Part shown: positions 1-11,066 of the stretch, in pieces | Position numbering within the stretch: the first letter of the stretch is position 1 | Layout: each line of letters starts with the position of its first letter | Assembly: GCA_963580285.1 (NCBI GenBank) | Contig: OY757015.1 | Span: forward strand, 148,240,082 to 148,304,081 | Length of the DNA stretch: 64,000 nucleotides | From: Lucinisca nassula | Taxonomy: Eukaryota > Mollusca > Bivalvia > Lucinida > Lucinidae | Direction: 5' to 3' | Made by a program: the position numbers and the translations under genes | The notes under the pieces: model-generated | The model's input: the letters and a program-made list of their open reading frames with translations, nothing else | What the model was told of the DNA's origin: nothing | The model's database searches: none

Positions 1-430
1 TTCCCACACACCAGTTGCAGTGAAGTTAAATATGTTCTATAAAAGGGCTATCCTTTGGAAGCAAGGAATACACCACAGAACTGAAAAATATGGAGTGTAC
101 ATGTTTTCTGGGCCAGACTAGCTAGTTTCGGCCAATTAGGCCTCATCAGTGACCCTCAGATATTTTCAAAATTCCACAATGGAATCAATGATCCCAAGGG
201 ACAAGAAAATATAATCTACACTTTTATATAGTACAGCTCGGGTTTGCAGGTGTATACATTAATTTCTGTATTCATGCTCTGAGACAGCAGATTGTGGGTA
301 CTCGATAGAATTGCCTCGTTTCAACTTGAATATTCCATTTTTTCTTTTTAAAATTTCTTTTTTTTTGGCCAAAAAATGACAATGTATTTGAATAGGTGTG
401 TTTCGAAATACGGTAAAAATGGTAGACTAC
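1..430. repeat. Repeat-P plus partial hairpin MITE-H
   Basis: Bases ~31-215 (around GTTCTATAAAAGGG and TAGTTTCGGCCAATTAGGCC) recur almost unchanged at ~30409-30600, and a short piece recurs inverted at ~34741-34790. Bases ~200-412 are a decayed half of the MITE-H family, with GATTGTGGGTACTCG and a terminal motif close to ATAGGTGTGTTTCG. The same P plus H combination occurs at 34.5-34.8 kb, so the two were probably amplified together. No coding sequence is seen. Confidence 0.6.
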
Positions 431-2130
431 GGTAGGTGACCAATTAGTTCGAACACCCTAGCAGTTCGAACACCCAAAATTATTTCGAATCTGTGGCTGA
501 AAACTTTCTCATTTAATTCGAACTCCCAAATTTTTCAGAAATCAGAATTTTTAATACTTTGAACACATGCATCCAGAACAAGCATTTCGGACCGTTCCCG
601 GGTTTATCATTACAACATCGTACTGGTCGTATATGAGCTAGCGCACGAAAAAAAGAAAACTTAGCATGAAATATGTGCGACTTCCAAAGACTCGGATTAA
701 CATGCACTCTGTGAGGCAAATGGTTTTCGCTTCTCTCACTTGGATAGCCCTGTGGTAATGGAAGGTTCATACCCTCACCGAATACTGATCAGACTGTGAG
801 AAACGCAGGCAGCAAGTGCTTAGATCAACCTTGATGAGCCACAGGAGTTTCGCTTATTTATGTTGTGAAATTCCATCGTCTGCATCAGGCTCATGCGATC
901 AGCGAAGACTCTAATCGGATTGCATGAATGAGTACGCTAAGATGTGTCTTCGCTGGTTTCTCAACGACCTGCAAACACTGAAGATGCGCACCCACTACCG
1001 GTATGTAAGGCAAAGGGTTTCACTTAGCCTTGTGACTTCGTAAGATTTAAGGGTTCAATAAAGACTGCTCACATTGCATCAATGTGCAGGCTGATCCTAG
1101 TCGTTGATGTAGCATTGTGGCCTACAAAGGCTTGGATCACCATGCATATGTAAGTGTTTTCGCTTTGCTCTCAGACTCTTTGGAGCGTAGCTTCCACTTT
1201 CATTATTATTTGTGTGACAGTGTTACCCTTTTTCCTTGTGCTGTGGCATTTGATTCAATGCCTCTTTGATAGCAGAAGCGCCCCTTTAAATATTAATTGA
1301 GAGTTTCCCGCCTTTTTCCACAGAACGTCTTTTAGCACGTGCGAGTGAAATTCATGGTTGTTGCATGCAAAAAGGTAGTTTTATTCAGGTAACCTGTTGG
1401 GTTACCCTGGTTTTCTGAGGAGCAAGTGAAGATGCCCATTTATTTCACGGTGACAAGGTTTTATTGGAAGTAATTTCGGGGAACATGATTAAGAAAATAA
1501 GTCTTATGCGATGGGCGAAGACTCAGGTCAGCCTGCACATGCATGCAGTCTGAACAGTCTTCGTTGTTCGTATGTGCCTACCATGGCCTCTGTGCCAATC
1601 AAAGAACAACAGGTGAAAACTATGGCCACATTGGCTAGATGCGCAGGCTGATCTGGTCCTTCGTTTGAAACGTTTTTTATTCGCCGTGCGCCGGCTTAAA
1701 ACGACTGTGTACATTTTACCGGCCAAATCTGCTTGCGACATTACAAACACATTCTAAGCTACCAAGTGCAAGGATCAGTCTGTTCAGATCTCCTATCTCG
1801 AGTAAAATACTTATTGCGCATGTGCGTACAGAAAAGAATGATAAGTCTGCGCAGTTGTGCAATCGGGATTGGTTTAATCGCGCACAAAGTGAAGATCGCA
1901 CATGCACATGTTAAAATTGTGTATGATGTCCGCATTTTCATTTTCTTGTTACTTGCCTATCTAAATAACATGATGGTTTTGCATCCGCAGTCTAATCAGT
2001 CTTCAACGGACTTCTTCGATGGGCAATGGATGGCTTATGCTGATTTGAGACAGCTTATGAGTAAGCAGAAAACACACAAACAAGGCTGCGCAGTCTCGCC
2101 TGAGGCTTCACTATGCGCTTAAACAATATA
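431..2130. other. Non-coding stretch with degenerate GCGAAGAC-type hairpins
   Basis: No credible gene. Bases 440-540 carry several TTCGAACACCC motifs that recur at ~2655-2720. Between about 780 and 2100 there are repeated imperfect inverted repeats built on GCGAAGACTC / GAGTCTTCGC and CAGGCTGATC-like words, for example near 890-955 and 1507-1570. They resemble decayed relatives of the MITE-M hairpin at 12.67 and 49.4 kb. Short open frames here are not conserved and lack a coding look. Confidence 0.4.
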
Positions 2131-2700
2131 GGTGTGTGAGTGTGTGTGTGTGGGGGGGGGGGGGTGAAGTATCTATGCGCCTAGCTCCACTGGGTAGCTG
2201 CACGTGCGGGTTTCAACATCACATCCCATATATACATGTAGCTGGACTTTGTCTGCTGCGGTGTAGCCGGAACAAAAAAATATTACAGACTATCTGGAAA
2301 TTCTTTGAAAAATATATGGGCTTCTCTTAAGAAAAGAATTTGCTCCAAACAAATCAATTTCTGTTATTCCTGAGATCACAAATTGACTCGCCCATTTTAA
2401 AGGGAATAGTGATAGTTCAATAGGTGTAAATATCATTAATGATAATGTGTAACCTTATACTTGTAACTGCATGATAAGCTCGCATTCAAAGACCCCCGGC
2501 ACACACTAACTTATTTATAGATCAAACGGTTCTGCACTGCATAAGTGATATTTTCACTTCTAATCACTTGCGGATTGACAGGGCGGCGGGAAAAAACGTA
2601 GTCGTTTAAAATATTGAACCCAGCCTGGTCCAATGCATGGAATTCTTTCAGATCAAACAGTTCGAACACTGATAAATTTCCAATCTGATATTTTCTAATA
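2131..2700. other. Simple repeat and unannotated AT-rich sequence
   Basis: Bases ~2134-2165 are a short TG run followed by about a dozen G. The rest, to about 2700, shows nothing recognisable on either strand. Confidence 0.4.
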
Positions 2701-2710
2701 ATTCGAACAC

Positions 2711-2903
2711 CCGTTATTGGAGTTGAAACGCTTGCTTTTCGGTCTGTTTCGCTATTCAGACAGGCGGTTTCCTGTAAATGCAGTATAGTATTGCGTCATC
2801 GTTAAAGCTGATTGGTTGATCACGTCACGTGCCCCTCCATGGAACAGTTACAATCTGGTCATTATACCCGGTTTGCCCGCCTCATGGCGACCAAACCAAA
2901 AAG
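2711..2903 (+). repeat. Repeat-D copy 1
   Basis: About 190 bp recur in inverted orientation at 34251-34440, including the CCATGGAACAGTTACAATCTGG segment and a shared piece ending in ATGGCGACCAAACCA. The two copies differ by scattered substitutions only. The class is not identified. Bases 2968-3042, just downstream, form a separate hairpin with arms containing GGTAACCAGAC. Confidence 0.65.
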
Positions 2904-3146
2904 CTACTTAGCTGTATTCACTTATTTGCATTATCTGCTGGTTCCTAGTCTGAAGGTTATCAGTCTTGGAAAAATAGGTAACCAGACACCCCTGACCTTG
3001 AAAGGTCAGTGGGGTCTGGTTACCAGTTTTTCCAATATTGACAATGTGGAAGCTGGGAGCCAGCAAATATGCAAATATGGTGACATTCAGAGGCTGATCT
3101 TAAAAGCTTTGAAACGAACACCCCCAAAACCCCACTTTTTGCGAAA

Positions 3147-3600
3147 AATGGGATAAGCAGGTGTAAACATCATTTTTCTTACTTCTAATCCGATACACAG
3201 GCTGTGGGTACGCGTTAGAATCGCCCCAGTGAGGCGATTCTAACGAGCACCTACAACCTATTCTTGACGTATAAATTAAAAGATAACATGAAATTAACTG
3301 GTTGGGCTGTATAAAAGAATGCACTATATATTACACTGATATATCATCGAGATGATTCATGCTAGTCCCATAGGTCTTATTGCAGATATTACTATTTCCC
3401 GGCTTTCTCCCCGACCGGTCATCATGTCAGTAAACCCGTGTAATTAACACACCCTCCAAACAACACTGCATATAGAGGAAAGTGGGGGTTACAGGGATAA
3501 ACCATTGTTTTTCTTATTACTGCTCCAAGGTATAGGTTGTGGGTACTCGTTAGAACCGCTTCAATGAGGCGGTTCTAACGAGCACCCAGACCCTATGTTT
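3147..3600. repeat. Two MITE-H hairpin fragments
   Basis: Bases ~3147-3262 and ~3484-3600 each carry the MITE-H core: a palindrome running from GTGGGTACTCGTTAGAA through a GCCTC/GAGGC centre to TTCTAACGAGCACCC. Both lack the outer terminal repeats. They lie about 220 bp apart in the same orientation. Confidence 0.65.
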
Positions 3601-3610
3601 AAGGCAAAAT

Positions 3611-4084
3611 TCTAACACAGCGCGCCTATATAGGCAATGCAAAACAACTGTGTTTTATTCTGCAACAAATCACAGCTCCGAAGAGCGTGACGTGTGACGT
3701 CATTAAAACTGCAAATTTATGACGTCACTAGTCGATTTACTTGACTTTTGACGGTGTAACGTCATTTTCTCGCATCGCAAACGTTAGAAAAGGATATAAA
3801 TGCATGTGTTTCAGTCGATAATTTTAGCGGGATTTCTTCTAACAATGGCGAAAAGTTGTGAGATTTTGAAGGAAACAACAACATTATTGCCGATTTTCAG
3901 CGTGTTAGAATCGAAATAGATCAGCTGTAGCCAGTGATTTGTTGGGCAATAAATCACAGTTTGTCGGTCAGTTGTAAGAAGACAAATCACGCGCGCTACG
4001 CGCTTGTGATTTGTCTACTTTACAACTAACCTCCAAACTGTGATTTATTACACAACAAATCACAGTTAGAGCTGATCTATTTCT
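3611..4084 (+). repeat. Repeat-C copy 1, foldback element with TGACGTCA sites
   Basis: First of three copies (others: 25212-25686 inverted, 25872-26291). It begins at TCTAACACAGCGCGCC. TGACGTCA palindromes lie at 3695-3702 and 3720-3727. The distal 160 bp (~3918-4078) is a foldback bounded by GATCAGCT / AGCTGATC, with nested CAAATCACAG repeats and a GCGCGCTACGCGC centre. No transposase is encoded. The structure suggests a non-autonomous DNA element; its superfamily is not clear. Confidence 0.7.
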
Positions 4085-4301
4085 TAAATAAAAAAAGTCA
4101 CAGATGTTCATCAGAAAAGAAACCATTTTGGAGACATGAAAGAATGCATTGGGTCACCGCGGCGTCTTGGCCGGTTGTCGGAGGTTCGGGTCTTGGCTTC
4201 GGATGGCACGGGAATGTCGAGATTTGAGAAGTGGTTCTGATGTCTCTTACAGCTTCCGGGCCGTTTAATGATGGCTTCCAACAACATTATACAGGGACGA
4301 C

Positions 4302-4611
4302 GCCCCCCCCCCCCCCCACCATCGGGGCTTGAAGAAATAGATGGGCTGCATATGCTTCCACGCAGAGCTGAAACGGACCGCACACGAGTACTGGTAGACT
4401 GCTTAGAGGACCTAAGCCTGCTAAAGTAAAGCGATTAGAGTCGGACAATCCATGCTAAGAAACCCTTGGTTTTACTGGGCGTCAGGGCTTGAGAAGTCAT
4501 TTCATCTCAATGTCGGGCAAAAGTCCCACAAAATTGAAAGTAGCGTCTGTCTCCCAAATGACCAATACAGTGTTAAGGGGAACGTTAAACCTCTAATCAA
4601 ACAAACAAAAA
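4302..4611 (+). repeat. SINE-A copy (4.3 kb)
   Basis: About 310-bp retroposon-like repeat, sense on this strand. It starts in a C-rich run before ATCGGGGCTTGAAG and ends GTTAAACC...TCAAACAAACAAA. Imperfect 12-bp target duplications flank it (ATACAGGGACGA on the left, ATACAGCGACGA on the right). The family has no visible tRNA A/B boxes but does have an A-rich tail and target duplications. Confidence 0.75.
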
Positions 4612-4702
4612 ATACAGCGACGATATTTTATCATTTTTCTTCCTGTTTTCTTTCTTCTGTCAGTAACATAACTGTATTGCCAATGCTCTTCCCAGTAAGC
4701 AG

Positions 4703-4785
4703 TCTACATAAATCAACAACGGGCCGTTAGCGGCCCGTCAGGGTAGCTGACGGGCCGCTAACGGCCCGCTGTAGATTTATGTAGA
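4703..4785. repeat. Near-perfect 83-bp hairpin
   Basis: Arms of about 37 bp (TCTACATAAATC...GGGCCGTTAGCGGCCCG and its complement) surround a loop of about 8 bases. The arms also contain a GC-rich inner palindrome, GGGCCGTTAGCGGCCC. It has no coding content and no second copy was seen in this window. Confidence 0.75.
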
Positions 4786-4898
4786 ATGCTAGCAGGGTTG
4801 ACATACCGTGAATATAAGTGTTCTAAGTGTGTTTAGTGTGAATAAAAATAAATAAATCAATAAAAACAAAAACAATAGGAATATGATGGTCCTATATC

Positions 4899-6336
4899 GC
4901 TCACCTGAGCTAAGAGATATACATGTGGGACCCTGGGCGGGGCAAATTTTGGCCCCAAGTCTATAACTTGAACAATCTCGGTAGAGGTCCAATAAGTAAA
5001 GCTTAATATCAAAAAGATTCTAATGGGTTTTTCATATATAAGCCTATGTAAAACCTGGGCCCCGTGGCAGTGGCCATTTTTGGCCCCTAGGCTATAATTT
5101 GAACAATCGTGGTAGAGGTCCACTAGATGAAGCTTCATACCATATATCAAAGACCTGGGACTTCTGGTTTCAGACAAGAAGACTTTTAAAGGATTTCCCT
5201 ATACAGCTTATATAAAGCCAGTCGCCCCCAGCTCGGGGGCATTTTTGGCCCCATGGCTATAATTGAATAATCTTGGTTGAGGTCAACTAGATGAAGCTTC
5301 ATACCAAATATCAAAGACCTGGACCTTCCGGTTACAGACCAGAAGAATTTCAAAGGTTTTCCCTATATAAGCCTATGTAAAACCAGTGGGCCCCGGCGCA
5401 GGAACATTTTGGCCCGCTATAATTTGAACAATCTTGGTAGAGGTCCACTAGATGAAGCTTCATACCAAATGTAAAAGACCTCGGCCATCCGGTTTCAGAC
5501 AAGAAGATTTTTAAAAAGTTTCCCCTATATAAAGCTAGATGAAGCTTCATACCAGATATCAAAGACCTGGGCTTTCTGGTTTCCGACAAGAAGAATTTTA
5601 GAGATTTTCCCTATATAAGCCTATGTAAAACAAGTGGGCCCGGCGCGGGGCAATTTTTGCCCCCAACAATCTTCGTAGGGGTCAACAAGATGAAGCTTTA
5701 TACCAAATATCAAAGACCTGGGCCTTCTGGTTTCAGACAAGAAGATTTTTAAATGTTTTCCAAATATAAGCCTATGTTAAACCAGTGGGCACCGGCACAG
5801 GGGCATTTTTTGGCCCCAGGGCTATAATTTGAAAAATCTTGGCAGAGGTCTACTAGATGAAGCTTCATACCAAATATCAAAGATCTGGGCCTTCTGGTTT
5901 CAGACAAGAAGATTTTTAAAGGTTTTCCCTATATAAGCCTATGTAAAACCAGTCGGCCTCAACACGTGGTATTTTCTGCCCGGGACTATAATTTGAACAA
6001 TCTTGTTAGATGTCCACTTGATGAAGCTTCATACCAAATATCAAAGACCTGTGCCTTCTGAATTCATACAAGAAGATTTTTAAAGGTTTTTTCTTATTTT
6101 CTCCTTTTGGTTGCCACGGCAGTAGAGTTCTACATGGAATGAAATTCTTTGAACATCTTTGAGGGAGGACCACCCAAAGATCATTTATGCCAAGTCTGGT
6201 AAAATCTGTTCAGTGGTTTATGAGGAGATGTCGTTTAAAGGAATTGTGAACGGACGGACGGACGGACGACGACGGACGGTGAGCGACCACAATAGCTCCC
6301 GCGGAGCTTTCGGCTCAGGTGAGCTAAAAAGTGCAT
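4899..6336. mobile_element. Minisatellite-bearing non-autonomous element (164-bp units)
   Basis: Bounded by inverted GCTCACCTGAGC (left, ~4899) and GCTCAGGTGAGC (right, ~6318). The interior holds about seven units spaced near 164 bp, marked by ATGAAGCTTCATACCA at about 5128, 5291, 5453, 5540, 5691, 5858 and 6022; one unit is shortened to 87 bp. After the units comes a GGAC microsatellite (6252-6270) and a unique tail. Central minisatellite plus microsatellite plus short subterminal inverted repeats is the layout of Helentron-associated and pearl-type elements of bivalves; placement in that group is inference. Confidence 0.65.
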
Positions 6337-6410
6337 TCTGTCCCACGGGAGTGTTAGCCTAATGTAAAAGAAAATATACTAAGTGCTCAGTTGATAACAG
6401 TCTAGAAGAC

Positions 6411-6657
6411 CTGGGGCAAGTTGTTCAAAACTAACGACGTCGTTAGTAACCTGTCGTTAAAACTTAGATCACTTATTATGGCAAATATGCTAATATTTTG
6501 CTGAAAAAAATATGAGCAGCTTTTGCGGATGCAAAAGCAGCTCTTATATTTTCAGCAAAAATACCAAAATTTTAAATATTAAACTTGCTAGAACAGTTAA
6601 CAATATGACCACTAACGAGCTCGTTAAGCTAACGATGCTTTGAACAACTGGACCCAG
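6411..6657. mobile_element. MITE-G copy 1
   Basis: A 247-bp palindromic element with ends CTGGGGCAAGTTGTTCAAA and TTTGAACAACTGGACCCAG. It contains inner ACGACGTCGTTAGT and a central hairpin around GCAGCTTTTGCGGATGCAAAAGCAGC. Other copies are at 23311-23558 and 51105-51351. It encodes nothing and is probably a fold-back MITE. Confidence 0.8.
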
Positions 6658-7440
6658 TTCGTTAATTGGTTCATGTTTGGAATGATGATAGATTAAGGTC
6701 TAAAATCTTATTCAGCAACATCCATACCTATGTCCTTGGGTTTTTTTTGGTTTGGGTTTTACGGCCCTTTCAAGATTATTTCACTCATATCGAGCCGATC
6801 GTTAATCATAGGTGGGCGAAAACCGGAGTACCCGGAGAAAAACCACCTGACCTTCCGTTGCAGAACTTGGCGTCTCACACGTGACCCGAGCGAGGCTCGA
6901 ACCCACGGCGGTGAGAGACCTAATGACTAAGAGTCAGCGCTCTTATCCATTAGGCCACGGAGGCCCGTACCTATGTCCTTGACCTCAAAGTCAAAGTCAT
7001 CACGTACTAAGAAATTCTGTGCCAAAGTTTTATGTTGAACGTTTTTCAAATTAATTAACATTTTCCAAACCATACGACGGATGTGACTTATTACAGCAAT
7101 TCCGTTATAAGTGCCTGTTGCCTCTAGTTCACAGTTTTTAAGTGTGCATATTTTCCACACCTACGATGAATTTAGTTCATATTTCGTATCATAAAAAAAT
7201 ATAGGTACCACGTTTTATTCAGCAATACCCTCACTTATGTTCATGGACTGAAGTCTGGAACGTCCTCTGGATTTGGTTTATATTTGGTGCGTTGACAGAT
7301 ACGTTAGATGGAATGACAGTTATTCAGCAATATTCCCATCCCTGTACATATGACTGGTGTGATGTTTTGGATATGATTCCAAAAATTATTTCTCTCCTGT
7401 CGTATACGTCAAAGCCACAGACTAAGACATCTTGCTAAGC
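6658..7440. repeat. Decayed repeat with TTATTCAGCAA units
   Basis: The phrase ATTCAGCAA followed by a short variable block recurs at about 6711, 7217 and 7319, which suggests a diverged repeat with long units. It was later split by the SINE-B at 6739-6967. No coding sequence is seen. Confidence 0.4.
6739..6967 (-). repeat. SINE-B, full length, with perfect 14-bp target duplication
   Basis: tRNA-derived SINE read on the minus strand. The head is GCCTCCGTGGCCTAATGG, followed by a CTCTTAGTCA anticodon-arm-like block and the B-box GGGTTCGAGCC. The 3' end is an A-run preceded by CGTAAAACCC. Perfect direct repeats TACCTATGTCCTTG lie at 6725-6738 and 6968-6981. The A-box-like TGGCCTAATGG and the B-box show its Pol III origin. 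It is a retroposon, not a functional tRNA gene. Confidence 0.88.
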
Positions 7441-8000
7441 GAGCTATGTTATCAGATGACAACTCTTGTTCTTTCTTTCTTTTTTCTTTCGTTTTTATTT
7501 TTAAGTTTTGTGCTTCGTTGCTTTGCTTTTTATTATGTAATGAATTCTGCGCCAACAATATAGGACTAATGTGATCGTTGATTAATTATGTTTTCTAAAC
7601 CAATTTGTCAGAAAAGTTTTAGAATGACTATAAACGAGCATACGCGTAGAATTTTGACTAAAATATTTATGCTGATAGCATTTTCAATTAATTAGATATA
7701 TACGGAAGCGTATTTATCATGCAGTAGCTAGAACTGGTATCTGTAAAACACTATGCCCCCAACCAAACGCTTGCCGCTAAATGGCAAACTTTTCAAAGGG
7801 CCAAAACGAGGCTGCCAGAATAGTTACATGTGCCACAGCACTAGTCTCATTGCTATCTTTATATGGAGAAGTGGGCTGGGAATTCTCGCAAAAAAGGCGA
7901 ACAAATCGCAGACTGTCTTCATTTTTAATGCAGCATGGCTTCGTTCGAGCTCACTTAACTTTCTGTGCCTGAGAAAACCAACCCCATATTCTTCATATGT
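7441..8000. other. No recognisable feature
   Basis: AT-rich intergenic DNA. Nothing supported on either strand. Confidence 0.4.
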
Positions 8001-8231
8001 TTAACCCATTCAGTACCAGAAACCCCTAAAGAGGTACCTCGGCAAACAGTGCAGGCCTAGATCAGACGCCGCAGAACGCGGCGTCTGATCAGGGCCTCCA
8101 CTGTTTGATAAAAGTTCATTCATTTTCCAAATAAATTTTGATGAAAACACAACCTGACACCCCTAAATTTTGAAATGGTTTCCTGCTATATATATAAGGA
8201 GGATGATTCCATTTGGTACAAAACGGGTTAA
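8001..8231. mobile_element. TTAA-flanked MITE (piggyBac-like), copy 1
   Basis: A 231-bp element starting TTAACCCATTCAGTACCA and ending TGGTACAAAACGGGTTAA, so TTAA flanks both ends. It contains a hairpin with arms AGATCAGACGCCGC / GCGGCGTCTGATC between GCAAACAGTG and CACTGTTTG. The second full copy is at 63314-63541, and partial copies occur near 30230, 31655, 35750 and 59170. TTAA target sites and CCC-starting ends are typical of piggyBac-derived MITEs. Confidence 0.8.
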
Positions 8232-8321
8232 CAATTCAATGTAAAACAAATCATTGCTATTCTTCTTTCTTACCATTTATTATCAGCGGTTGGAATAATC
8301 TTCCGTAAGAAGCTAAACAAA

Positions 8322-8486
8322 CAGTAAAATGACTATATTAAGACCAGTTTTGAACAGTCCAAAAAGTGGTCTGTTATATGCAGACATTGGGTGTAGAACT
8401 CATAAAGGAAGAAAAACCGATCACTTATCAGATTTAAAAGCAGGTTTTGTCTTAATTTCAGGTGGTTTTAATGAAATTTTACTGTA
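8322..8486. mobile_element. MITE-K copy 1
   Basis: Short element with inverted ends: CAGTAAAATGACTATATTAAGACC on the left and GGTGGTTTTAATGAAATTTTACTG on the right. Other copies are at 32321-32518 and 43174-43380. CAGT-type ends suggest a Tc1/mariner-type origin, but no transposase remains. Confidence 0.6.
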
Positions 8487-8497
8487 TAACCTCTATT

Positions 8498-8791
8498 CGA
8501 TTTTAGCCCCACAGTGGAACACTGACCGTTCCAAGGCGGTTCTTCCGTCGCGGTTTGTTTTCGTTATCATCCGACTTTGAATTTGTGTATCGCTTATGTT
8601 TTTTGTTTTGTTTTGTATAGCATATTGACCATTTTGTGTGAAGGTAACTTCCAATTTGGCTTTTCACTATTGATGTTTCCATTAGGGTCTCAGTAGTTAT
8701 TTCATGTTTGCGTGTCTTTCAATTTGATGTCTCTGATGGGAGATGCGGGTGTATTACATCGATTCCTGATCATTGCCTTCACTTCTATTTT
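8498..8791 (-). repeat. Repeat-V copy (8.5 kb), truncated
   Basis: Member of an interspersed family of up to ~650 bp; the orientation label is arbitrary, with + meaning the form that begins GGCAATGATCAGGAATCG. This copy keeps the constant end (CCTGATCATTGCCTTCAC) and the GTTCTTCCGTCGCGGTTTG block, and lacks the distal part. One end is constant and the other variable, as in retroposons that truncate at the 5' end, but no A-tail is evident. Confidence 0.65.
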
Positions 8792-8807
8792 TCGTATCCT
8801 TATCGGC

Positions 8808-10254
8808 ATTACGATAACACATCCGTGCGACACTGTGAATTTTTAAATCTCCAAAATGACCACTTTTCTGATGAAAATCTGTGATATTTTTCTTATAAAT
8901 GCTCAAAACATAGGAAGTGGGTGCTCGTTAGAACCGCCTCATTGAGACGGTTCTAACGAGTACCCACAACCTATGTCTTGGAACAGAAATAATAAAAACT
9001 AGAACTGTCAGAGGATCTGACTATAGCCCCGCTATAGCCCTGTCAGAGGAGAAAGACTCATGAATTAAAGGTAAAGACTTGTGAGAGGGTTAAATCCCTA
9101 ACAAGGTACCTACGCCTTATAGACTTTTCGCGTTATTAGATCTGAAAAACAGTCTAAGTTAAAAAATAGGTTTTGGATAATGAAAAAAGCACATGCACAT
9201 CTTCAGACCTATATGAAAACACCTGTTAAATTTCAAAAGGATTGACTAGAACTGTAAGAGGAGTTGCGATCACAAGGTAGCAACTCCCTATACATTTTAA
9301 CATTAGTAGATCTCAAAAATTGTCTAAGTCAAAAAAAGGTGAAATAAGTGAAAAAAATTATTTAAGGATAATGAAAAAAGAATATGCACATCTTCAGACC
9401 TACATGAAAACACCTGTAAAGTTTCAAAAGGATTGACCTAGAACTGTAAGAGGAGTTGTGGTCACAAAGTAGCTACTCCCTATACATTTTAACATTAGTA
9501 GATCTCAAAAATTGTCTGAGTTAAAAAAGGTGAAATAAGTGAAAAAAAAATGTTTAAGGATGATGAAAAAAGAATATGCTCATCTTCAGACCTATATGAA
9601 AACACCTGTAAAGTTTCAAAAGGATTGACCTTGAACTGTAAGAGGAGTTGTGGTCACAAAGTAGCTACTCCCTATACATTTTAACATTAGTAGATCTCAA
9701 AAATTGTCTAAGTTAAAAAAGGTGAAATAAGTGAAAACAATTATTTAAGGATAATGAAGAAAGATTATGCACATCTTCAGACCTATATGAAAACACCTGT
9801 AAAGTTTCAAAAGGATTGACCTTGAACTGTAAGAGGAGTTGTGGTCACAAGGTAGCTACTCCCTATACATTTTAACATTAGTAGATCTCAAAAATTGTCT
9901 GAGTTAAAAAAGGTGAAATAAGTGAAAAAAATTTTTTAAGGATGATGAAAAAAGAATATGCACATCTTCAGACCTATATGAAAACACCTGTAAAGTTTCA
10001 AAAGGATTGACCTAGAACTGTAAGAGGAGTTGCGGTAACAAGGTACCCACTATCAAATATTACAGACAGACAGACAGACAGACGGAATTCCGGACAAATT
10101 ACAGACAGACGGAATTCCGGACAAGCCAAATCCAATATAGCCCCCACTTTTTCAAAGCGGGACTATAATAATGAATACCCTCGTAAACCCCAGTTTTCTC
10201 TATATAAAGTGGGGTTTAGTGGGGTCTTCATTTCACGGACTTGTTCACGTGATG
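8808..10254. mobile_element. MITE-H (long subfamily) split by a 191-bp satellite element
   Basis: The left half, 8808-8990, begins CATTACGATAACAC and carries the palindromic core GGTGCTCGTTAGAACCGCCTC...GAGTACCC. The right half, ~10165-10254, carries the CCCCAGTTTTCTCTATATAAAGTGGGG block and ends CGTGATG. The order is that of intact copies at 33963-34241 and 58553-58770, so 8991-10163 is a later insertion. Confidence 0.75.
8991..10163. mobile_element. 191-bp tandem-repeat element
   Basis: Five near-identical units with a 191-192 bp period, measured from TTTCAAAAGG ending at 9240, 9431, 9623, 9814 and 10005. They are followed by a GACA microsatellite (10066-10082) and two CGGAATTCCGGACAA motifs. 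The ends contain CTATAGCCCCGCTATAGCCC (left) and related CCAATATAGCCCCC (right). The layout fits pearl/Helentron-associated elements of bivalves. The array encodes nothing. Confidence 0.75.
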
Positions 10255-10680
10255 GCTCGGGACAAAGTGCCGAACCAATTAGGGTCGGCAGCTCGATCAA
10301 ACTTTTTATTTTTGTCAACTTTTTATCAGGAGCATATAATATATGCTCCTGCTTTTTATTTAATGGAAAAAGAGCAAAAATATTTAAAAGGGTTAATTCC
10401 AGCCATATTTCGAAAAAACATTCTAATTATGTGGTTTAGAGCATCAAGGAAACAAAAGAAAGGTATTTTATGTATTAGTTTTGCTTTCTGACAGTTTTAT
10501 GATATTTTACCAAAATTGCTAAAAAAGGTAAGAAAATGTTTTTATTTTTTCAGGATGTCCATAAAAATTGCAGGGTTTGCACAAAAAATCAAGGTTGGTC
10601 GGGTTAGCGGAAATACAGCTATTTTTTGAGGCCTAACGGCCTGAATGTGTAGAAAAAACTCGTAACCTGGTCAGATTCCT
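10255..10680. other. No recognisable feature
   Basis: AT-rich sequence with short open frames only. A small inverted repeat (GGAGCATATAATATATGCTCC) lies at ~10329-10349. Nothing coding is supported. Confidence 0.4.
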
Positions 10681-10688
10681 CCTTCCAG

Positions 10689-11066
10689 ATGTCAGCTTCC
10701 CAGATTGCTGGCAACGCTGATTTTGGTCAGCCACTAAACTGCACCAGCACCACCAAAACAAAAGGTCCTCTGCTGCATTTTCTCATGGATGTTAGCCCCA
10801 CACAAAAAAACTCTGTTAATCTGTTATTTACCAACATATTAAACCTTCCTAGATGTTCTAGCTATTTTCTCACTCTTGAAAACAAAAAAGACCCTAACAA
10901 CAAATTTGTCGCATGGAATTCCCAAAAAGAATCGGAGATGCCCCAGACATTTTTCATGGCAGAATTAAGTCTATGGGAGTCGAAATGACCCGTGACCACC
11001 CAACCCTTGTCCAGCATTCACGCTTACTTACTCAGGGATGGAGAGCCTTTCTTTCTAAAAGTGGTA
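10689..11066 (+). pseudogene. Unrecognised coding remnant, 5' part
   Basis: An open stretch of 99 codons (10689-10988) is followed by a better-looking frame starting with the ATG at 10913. That second frame stays open through the left boundary of the foldback element at 11067 and reads ...HPTLVQHSRLLTQGWRAFLS. The family is not recognised. The two frames overlap, so one may be accidental or a frameshift may separate them. A possible continuation lies on the far side of the insertion (11695-11935). Confidence 0.3.

Noticed and set aside
2812..3156. A 114-codon plus-strand open frame
   Set aside because: It is composed of repeat-D, a hairpin and a MITE-H fragment; parts recur antisense at 34.3 kb.
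6739..6967. tRNA gene on the minus strand
   Set aside because: It has A- and B-box-like motifs, but a long non-tRNA body, an A-tail and a 14-bp target duplication: a SINE. The same holds for 23053, 34974, 39993 and 46300.
8991..10163. CRISPR-like direct repeats
   Set aside because: Units of 191 bp are contiguous with no unique spacers. It is a satellite-type array in a eukaryotic element; the same applies to the 164-bp and 150-bp arrays.
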